Positions 6,013 through 10,249 of a DNA stretch of 10,249 nt are shown here, piece after piece. Source of the stretch: Patescibacteria group bacterium (GTDB taxonomy: Bacteria > Patescibacteriota > Minisyncoccia > Minisyncoccales > JASEJS01); assembly GCA_030016765.1 (NCBI GenBank), contig JASEJS010000021.1, positions 1 to 10,249 on the forward strand, written 5' to 3'. The position numbers and the translations under genes are program-made. Numbering within the stretch: the first letter of the stretch is position 1; every line of letters begins with the position of its first letter. The notes below the pieces were generated by a model that was not told the DNA's origin, made no database searches, and worked only from the letters and a program-made list of their open reading frames with translations.

Positions 6013-9000
6013 TTAAATCTTTTTAATTGCTAACCATAAATTTTCTTGATCGACCTTTGTCGTTTTTTCAAAATCAAAAATTTGTTTCCCTTCTTTTCTC
6101 AGTCGGAAATCTTTAATTTTTCCTTCTCTCAAGATAATTTTCTCGTTCTTTTTCAAAATTTCATTTAAAGTAAGATTGCCGAAATATCTAACTAAAATTT
6201 TGTCTTTTGGTTTCAAGCCAGCAATCTTTCTCATTTCTTGAATTTGACGAATAACTTCTCTGATTATCCCTTCTTCTTTTAATTCTGGAGTAATTTTAGT
6301 ATCCAACTCTACCTCCTCTTTAATTTTTGGATCAAAAACTACTTCTTTAACATTCACTTCTTCTTTCAGTAATTCTAATAACTCTTTCTCTATCTTTACT
6401 TTAATCTTTAATTTCGATAGGGGTTGACGGACCTTAATTTTGGCTTTGGCTCTTTCTGCCAGAGCTAAGGTTACCATCTCTCTAACTTTTTCCATTTTCT
6501 GATTTAATTTTTTATCAATTAATTTTTTATTAACTTTCGGCCAATCCTCCAGATGAACTGAATATTCAATGTCGGGTTTTGAATAGTTTGTTCTTGTGTA
6601 AATTTCTTCGCTCAAAAACGGGATAAAGGGAGCAGTCAATTTACTCAAAGTTAAAAGAAGATAATTTAAAGTAGCTGAAGCTTCCTTTAATTCTCTCTCA
6701 TTTTCTGGTTTTTGAAATCTTCTTCTTGATCTTCTGATATACCATTGAGAAAGATCTTCAATGACAAAATTTTCAATTTCTCTAGCCGCAAGAGTAACTT
6801 CGTATTTTTCTAAATCTTCAGTCACTTTTTGGATCAATTGATTGGCCTTAGAGCTAATCCATTTATCCAAAATATTTTTATATTTTATTTTCAAAGATCG
6901 TGAAAATTTTGAAGCATAGGTTTTATAAAATTGGAAACAATTCCAGAAAGTCAAAATAAATTTTTTGAGAGTTTTTTCAATTTCTCTTTCTGAAAAAAGC
7001 TTGGCATCGCCAGGTTGATTTAGAGTATAAAAATACCACCTGGTAGCATCTGAGCCATATTTTTCAATAATTGACCAAGGATCAACGACATTTCCTTTTG
7101 ATTTTGACATTTTTTCTCCTTTTTCATCTAAAACATGGCCCAAAGAAATAACATTTTTATAAGGCGGGCCAAAACCCAATAAAGTTGAAATAGCTAATAA
7201 GGTATAGAACCAACCTCTGGTCTGATCAATCCCTTCCGATATGTAATCAGCAGGAAATAATTCTGGCGGAGAATATTTTTGATTTTTGCCCCCACACCAA
7301 ATTTTGGTGTGGGGGTGAATTTGAGGCCAGGCGAACGGCCAGTGAGCCTGGCCGAATGGCATTGCTCCTGAATCAAACCAACAGTCAATTACTTCTGGAA
7401 CTCTCATCATTAAGCCTTCTTTACATTCTGGACAATAAAATTTCACTTCATCAATATAAGGTCGATGGAGATCTAATTCCATTTTTTTGTTGAGGGGTAA
7501 GTCTTTAAATTCAATTTTTCGAAATTGGCCAGTTTTAATTACTTTTATTTTCTTTTTTCGCCTTAGCTCTAAAATTTCTTCTAAGGAGTAGGCTTTCAAG
7601 GTTCCTTCTAGAATCGTCAAAGGAAGTTCATGGGAGACAATTAAGATGTTTTTGTTTTGGTATTTTTTATTTACTTCTTCCAAAAAACTATATATCCTTT
7701 TTCTCAAATCAATCAAACTTTCTCCCTTGGGAATTTTAGTTCCTATCCAATCCTTCTTTTTCTCTAAATACTTCCAGGACAATTGAGGAGGTTTTCCATT
7801 AAAAATCCCGATATTATATTCCCTTAATCTTTTATTAAAAATTATTTTTGCCCCAATTTCTTTGGCAATTATTTCAGCGCTTTCTTTTGTCCTCAACAAG
7901 TCCGAAGAAAATATTAAATCAATTTTTTTATTTTTTAGCTTTTTAGCAGCTTCTAATACCTTTCTTTTTCCTTTCTCAGTTAAAGGACAGGGAAATTTCT
8001 CTGGCCAACAACTGGATATTTTTTTTACCTGTCTTAAAGAATGGCCATGGCGAAAAAGATAATAATTATTATTGGAAAAATTTTGATTTAACAAATCTTT
8101 TAAAGAACCTATAAATTCTAAATTGCCACAATTCTTACATTTCCAAACAGGTAGTGGTGTTCCCCAATATCTTTCTCGAGAAAGGGCCCAATCTTTAATT
8201 TCTCTTAACCATTGGCCAAACCTGCCTTCTTTCAAATGTTTGGGAATCCAGTTGATCTTTTTATTATTTCTAATTAAATCTTTTTTCACTCTGGTCATTC
8301 TAATAAACCAAGATTTTTTGGCGTAATAAAGCAGAGGTGAATGGCACCGCCAGCAGAAAGGATAATCATGTTCGTATAATTCCTCTTTAAAAAGCAAATT
8401 TCTGTTTTTTAAATCTTCAGAAATTTTTGGATCGGCCTCTTTAACAAACATTCCTGCCCATTTTTTGACTCCTGATTTAAACCTTCCTTCTTCATCAACA
8501 TTTAACAAAATTGGCAAATCATTCTCTTTTCCGACCATCATATCTTCTTCTCCAAAGGCAGGAGCAATATGAACTAACCCAGTTCCTTCCTCTAAGGAAA
8601 CGAAATCTCCAGAAATAACAAAATAAGCTTTTTTATCAATCGAAGTTGGAAAAAGAGGCTTATATTTTAAACCCAATAAATCTTTCCCTTTAAATTCATC
8701 AACAATGGTATATTTTTCACTTAGAACAGTTAATCTCTCTTTTGCCAAAATGAATAACTCGTCATTAATTTTTACTTTTACATAAGTAAATTTGGGGTTG
8801 ATTGCAATTGCCACATTCGCCGGTAGAGTCCAAGGTGTCGTGGTCCAGACTAATAAATAACAATTTTTGAATTTTGAATTTTGAATTTTGAATTTTACAT
8901 ATATTGCCGGTTCTTCGATTTTCTTATATCCCAAAGCCACTTCATGACTTGATAAACTTGTTCCACATCTTGGGCAATAGGGAGTTACTTTATAATCTCG

Positions 9001-9501
9001 GTATAATAACCCTTTTTTATAAATTTCTTTCAAGATCCACCAGACTGTTTCGATATAATCTGAAGTATAAGTAATATAGGGATTTTCCATATCTAACCAA
9101 AAACCAATTCTTTCAGTCAATCTTTCCCAATCTTTTTTATATTCCCAGACTGATTCTTTGCACTTTTTGTTAAATTTAGCAATTCCGTATTTCTCGATAT
9201 CTTTTTTGCTTTTTAATCCCAATTTTTTTTCAATTTCCAATTCCACTGGCAAGCCATGGGTATCCCAGCCTGCCTTTCTTAAAACTTTAAATCCTTGCAT
9301 AGTTTTGTATCTACAAATAATATCTTTATAAACTCTAGCTAAAACATGGTGAAGACCGGGCTTGGCATTAGCAGTTGGTGGTCCTTCATAAAATACAAAA
9401 TTTGGAGCCCGAGCTCTTTGTTTAATACACTTTTCAAAGATTTTATTTTCTTGCCAAAATTTCAAAATTTTTTTCTCTGATTTTGGAAAATTAACTTCCA
9501 T
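6013..9501 (-). CDS. ileS: Isoleucyl-tRNA synthetase with inserted histidine-phosphatase domain
   Basis: Charges tRNA-Ile with isoleucine in the cytoplasm. At 1162 residues it is ~100-200 longer than usual. Seen in order: class I HIGH-type motif PPTANAKPGLHH (41-52); CPRC (176-179); CP1 editing domain with WTTTPWTLPANVA (219-231) and GTGLVHIAPAFGEED (306-320); CWRC (383-386); a CKNC knuckle (455-458); a full RHG histidine-phosphatase domain (~479-662); a CPEC knuckle (690-693); CWFDSG (707-712); ISEGIDQTRGW (754-764); KMSKS (797-801); then the anticodon-binding helical domain and C-terminal tail. The motifs fit the eukaryote-like IleRS class (IleS2 type), seen in CPR. In-frame repeats encode residues ~202-213, and a palindrome encodes most of HPHTKIWCGG (729-738). 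All synthetase motifs are present, so the enzyme should be active. No Shine-Dalgarno precedes ATG 9501, and no T-box leader fits upstream. Confidence 0.96.
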   Translation of the reverse strand: MEVNFPKSEKKILKFWQENKIFEKCIKQRARAPNFVFYEGPPTANAKPGLHHVLARVYKDIICRYKTMQGFKVLRKAGWDTHGLPVELEIEKKLGLKSKKDIEKYGIAKFNKKCKESVWEYKKDWERLTERIGFWLDMENPYITYTSDYIETVWWILKEIYKKGLLYRDYKVTPYCPRCGTSLSSHEVALGYKKIEEPAIYVKFKIQNSKFKNCYLLVWTTTPWTLPANVAIAINPKFTYVKVKINDELFILAKERLTVLSEKYTIVDEFKGKDLLGLKYKPLFPTSIDKKAYFVISGDFVSLEEGTGLVHIAPAFGEEDMMVGKENDLPILLNVDEEGRFKSGVKKWAGMFVKEADPKISEDLKNRNLLFKEELYEHDYPFCWRCHSPLLYYAKKSWFIRMTRVKKDLIRNNKKINWIPKHLKEGRFGQWLREIKDWALSRERYWGTPLPVWKCKNCGNLEFIGSLKDLLNQNFSNNNYYLFRHGHSLRQVKKISSCWPEKFPCPLTEKGKRKVLEAAKKLKNKKIDLIFSSDLLRTKESAEIIAKEIGAKIIFNKRLREYNIGIFNGKPPQLSWKYLEKKKDWIGTKIPKGESLIDLRKRIYSFLEEVNKKYQNKNILIVSHELPLTILEGTLKAYSLEEILELRRKKKIKVIKTGQFRKIEFKDLPLNKKMELDLHRPYIDEVKFYCPECKEGLMMRVPEVIDCWFDSGAMPFGQAHWPFAWPQIHPHTKIWCGGKNQKYSPPELFPADYISEGIDQTRGWFYTLLAISTLLGFGPPYKNVISLGHVLDEKGEKMSKSKGNVVDPWSIIEKYGSDATRWYFYTLNQPGDAKLFSEREIEKTLKKFILTFWNCFQFYKTYASKFSRSLKIKYKNILDKWISSKANQLIQKVTEDLEKYEVTLAAREIENFVIEDLSQWYIRRSRRRFQKPENERELKEASATLNYLLLTLSKLTAPFIPFLSEEIYTRTNYSKPDIEYSVHLEDWPKVNKKLIDKKLNQKMEKVREMVTLALAERAKAKIKVRQPLSKLKIKVKIEKELLELLKEEVNVKEVVFDPKIKEEVELDTKITPELKEEGIIREVIRQIQEMRKIAGLKPKDKILVRYFGNLTLNEILKKNEKIILREGKIKDFRLRKEGKQIFDFEKTTKVDQENLWLAIKKI
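7289..7315. repeat. GC-rich palindrome inside ileS, translated
   Basis: Perfect 13-bp arms (7289-7301 CCCCCACACCAAA; 7303-7315 TTTGGTGTGGGGG) around a single T. It is strikingly GC-rich for this AT-rich DNA and encodes most of HPHTKIWCGG, in a segment between PF (722-723) and FPADYI (749-754) that is about 15 residues longer than I expect in IleRS. It resembles the in-frame palindromic elements known from Rickettsia (RPE) in behaviour, not in sequence. It is not a terminator: it lies in coding sequence with no U-tract. Confidence 0.85.
7325..7353. repeat. Second inverted repeat beside the palindrome
   Basis: Arms GGCCAGGC (7325-7332) and GCCTGGCC (7346-7353) with a 13-base loop, only 9 bases from the larger palindrome. 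It encodes FGQAHWPFAWP, largely a conserved synthetase segment, so it may be chance from GC-rich codons or part of the same inserted unit. Confidence 0.6.
7516..8067 (-). other. Histidine phosphatase (RHG/phosphoglycerate mutase-like) domain within ileS
   Basis: Residues ~479-662 of IleRS form a complete PF00300-type domain. They show YLFRHGHS (phospho-accepting H485, with R484), PLTEKG (506-511), IFSSDLLRTKESAEII (R537), RLREYNIGIFNG (acid/base candidate E561), GESLIDLRKR (593-602) and IVSHELPL (second His, H624). All catalytic positions of the superfamily are occupied, so catalysis is plausible. Family members dephosphorylate sugars, phosphohistidine, cofactors or nucleotides; the substrate here cannot be read from sequence. 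It is spliced between two CxxC knuckles (455-458 and 690-693) with no in-frame break or stop, in a loop of the catalytic domain, so both enzymes should fold in one chain. Confidence 0.93.
8865..8896. repeat. Heptanucleotide tandem repeat inside ileS (4 x TTTTGAA plus partial)
   Basis: Four exact TTTTGAA units (8865-8892) and the first four bases of a fifth. On the coding strand they give about VKFKIQNSKFKN (202-213), just before the conserved YLLVWTTTPWTLP of the editing domain, where most IleRS have a short loop. It has the same period and copy number as the recO repeat. Confidence 0.9.
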
Positions 9502-9510
9502 ATCTAAAAT

Positions 9511-9539
9511 AGAATATCATTTTATCCCATTTTTATCAA
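9511..9539 (-). promoter_or_regulatory. Possible ileS promoter (-35/-10)
   Basis: On the minus strand TTGATA (9539-9534) and TATTCT (9516-9511) are separated by 17 bases, 9 bases before the ileS ATG, which would give a nearly leaderless mRNA. The -10 matches only 4 of 6 positions. An alternative start is a TATGAT (9596-9591) placed 10 bases before the repeated palindrome, like the -10 upstream of the PaaX-like gene. In AT-rich DNA both could be chance. Confidence 0.35.
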
Positions 9540-9557
9540 AATTAAAGCCTTTTCCAA

Positions 9558-9580
9558 GTAATAATTATGCCATGGCATTA
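9558..9580. promoter_or_regulatory. Operator-like palindrome, copy 1 (upstream of ileS)
   Basis: A 23-bp site with the perfect 12-bp palindrome ATGCCATGGCAT (9567-9578), between the PaaX-like stop and the ileS start. It matches copy 2 (10168-10190) at 22 of 23 bases in the same orientation. A TATGAT hexamer lies 10 bases before it on the coding strand. Reading it as the PaaX-like regulator's site is inference from position. Confidence 0.55.
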
Positions 9581-9591
9581 AAATTACCGAA

Positions 9592-10157
9592 TCATACTAA
9601 ATTAAAAAATTTCTTTAAAAATAAGTCATTCTCAATTTTCTCAACTAAGAGAACCTGAATTTCTCTTTTGCCTAATCCAAAAAATTCTCTTAATAGCTTT
9701 ATTTCTTCTTTACAATCAAAAGCATGAACCCAGACACTTTTTTGAAGAGGGTAAAAACCCAGTTCTTTTAATTTTCTTCGGAAAGCATTTCTTTTAACTC
9801 TTTGTTGATGGGGAATATCAAAAATAACTAATCTATATTTTTTATCCCATTTTTTGGTCTTTCAATCTCTAGATCATCTATCTGATATTTTCCTGCCCTT
9901 TTCTTTCCTTCCTTAGTTAATGTTATTCGAAGGTCGTGATTTTCTCTTTTTACTTCAATTAATCCCCTCTTTTTTAAATAACTAAAAGCATCTAGAAATT
10001 TTTGCTTTTGAGAAAATTTAGGTTTAGAAATATTTTTCATCAATCGCAAAATAAAATAAGGAGAAGAGGCGGCAATATAAACTGCCCCGGCTAAAAGTAA
10101 ATATTTCAGAATTTCTTTAGAATAATATTTTACTTTTATTTTAGTAATTTTTCTCAT
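9592..10157 (-). pseudogene. PaaX-family / Cas2-like transcriptional regulator, single frameshift
   Basis: The first frame (ATG 10157 to TAG at 9828) gives 109 residues: a basic start, a hydrophobic segment YLLLAGAVYIAASSPYFILRL (20-39), then a winged-helix-like part (FLDAFSYLKKRGLIEVK...LRITLTKEGKKRAGKY, 54-91). It ends in IERPK plus a short wrong tail. The other frame carries on seamlessly: KWDKKYRLVIFDIPHQQRVKRNAFRRKLKELGF, then QKSVWVHAFDCKEEI and LLVEKIENDLFLKKFFNLV to TGA at 9594-9592. That is the Cas2-like domain of PaaX regulators. Adding one A to the A6 run at 9850-9855 restores a 188-residue protein. The break may be real, a slippage site or an assembly error. With no cas genes or CRISPR nearby, it should not be called Cas2. 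The family usually represses transcription; the repeated palindrome on either side supports autoregulation. Confidence 0.85.
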
Positions 10158-10167
10158 AAATTATTTG

Positions 10168-10190
10168 GTAATAATTATGCCTTGGCATTA
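10168..10190. promoter_or_regulatory. Operator-like site, copy 2 (upstream of the PaaX-like gene)
   Basis: The same 23-bp site as at 9558-9580, differing at one base (10182), which makes the core ATGCC-TT-GGCAT. It lies 10 bases before the ATG at 10157 and 9 bases after a perfect TATAAT, so a bound protein would sit on the transcription start. That is a typical repressor position; its regulator is not shown. Confidence 0.6.
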
Positions 10191-10199
10191 TTTTTACTT

Positions 10200-10205
10200 A
10201 TTATA
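10200..10205 (-). promoter_or_regulatory. -10 element for the PaaX-like gene
   Basis: A perfect TATAAT on the minus strand, about 42 bases before the start codon, placing transcription start near 10193. No good -35 hexamer is seen 16-18 bases upstream. The remaining bases to 10249 hold nothing I can identify. Confidence 0.5.
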
Positions 10206-10249
10206 GGAAATTTTAAAAATCACATTCTTTCTGGAACCAAAATTCCCAA

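Noticed and set aside
7289..7315. Palindrome as a transcription terminator
   Set aside because: It lies in the middle of the intact ileS frame, has no U-tract and would cut the mRNA of an essential gene.
7194..7388. 64-codon minus-strand frame inside ileS
   Set aside because: It overlaps conserved ileS codons (GIDQTRGW region) in another frame; the open stretch comes from the GC-rich palindrome patch.
7862..8326. Two short plus-strand frames opposite ileS
   Set aside because: Both are antisense to the phosphatase insert and catalytic segments and have no recognisable product.
9502..9591. T-box leader upstream of ileS
   Set aside because: Only ~90 bases separate the genes, too short for a T-box, and no antiterminator-like hairpin with a U-tract is seen.
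9592..10157. Cas2 of a CRISPR system
   Set aside because: The winged-helix N-terminus and the PaaX-type layout point to a regulator, and there is no cas1 or repeat-spacer array in the window.
9558..10190. Mobile element bounded by the repeated 23-bp sites
   Set aside because: The sites are direct, carry no terminal inverted ends or transposase, and their fixed spacing to -10-like hexamers fits operators better; kept only as an alternative.

Overview
This AT-rich window reads as one strand: every gene I can support lies on the minus strand, so transcription runs from high to low coordinates with gaps of a few bases or short overlaps. The gene set suggests a Candidate Phyla Radiation (Patescibacteria) bacterium, probably Parcubacteria-like. 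The reasons are an eukaryote-type IleRS carrying large insertions, a lineage-typical FtsK/HerA-type conjugation-like ATPase with a conserved small partner, a PaaX/Cas2-like regulator, weak or absent Shine-Dalgarno sites, and many short overlapping genes. UGA is used as a stop and Trp is UGG, so this is the standard bacterial code and not the UGA=Gly code of Absconditabacteria/Gracilibacteria. The lineage is inferred; no marker was searched.

Layout in transcription order. (1) 10157-9592: a PaaX-family regulator (N-terminal membrane-like segment, winged helix, Cas2-like domain) interrupted by one missing base in an A6 run. (2) 9501-6013: ileS, 1162 codons, intact. A complete histidine-phosphatase (RHG) domain is inserted in its catalytic region, and a heptamer tandem repeat and a GC-rich palindrome are translated in frame. 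(3) 6008-5537: the first half of a CaxA-type Na+/Ca2+ exchanger, broken by two missing bases. (4) 5537-4800: recO, with a translated heptamer repeat. (5) 4792-4409: a small charged conserved protein. (6) 4403-3704: an overlapping MNT nucleotidyltransferase/HEPN pair. (7) 3630-1213: an 805-residue membrane-anchored FtsK/HerA/TraD-like ATPase. (8) 1208-728: a second MNT/HEPN pair whose HEPN gene has collapsed to its C-terminal 46 codons. (9) 699-1: a charged protein with a possible nuclease-like core, running off the window.

The block mixes housekeeping genes (ileS, recO) with accessory genes: two paralogous MNT/HEPN cassettes bracket a DNA-translocase-like ATPase, one intact and one decayed. 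A near-identical 23-bp site centred on ATGCC(A/T)TGGCAT lies just upstream of both the PaaX-like gene and ileS. That is consistent with an autoregulator that also touches ileS, though this is inference.

The most notable observation is the phosphatase domain with a full set of catalytic residues built into an aminoacyl-tRNA synthetase. Three single-base losses in two genes, against two long intact genes, leave open whether those breaks are real decay, slippage sites or assembly errors. No tRNA, rRNA, CRISPR array, insertion sequence or plus-strand gene was found, and no stretch longer than 300 bases lacks a gene.
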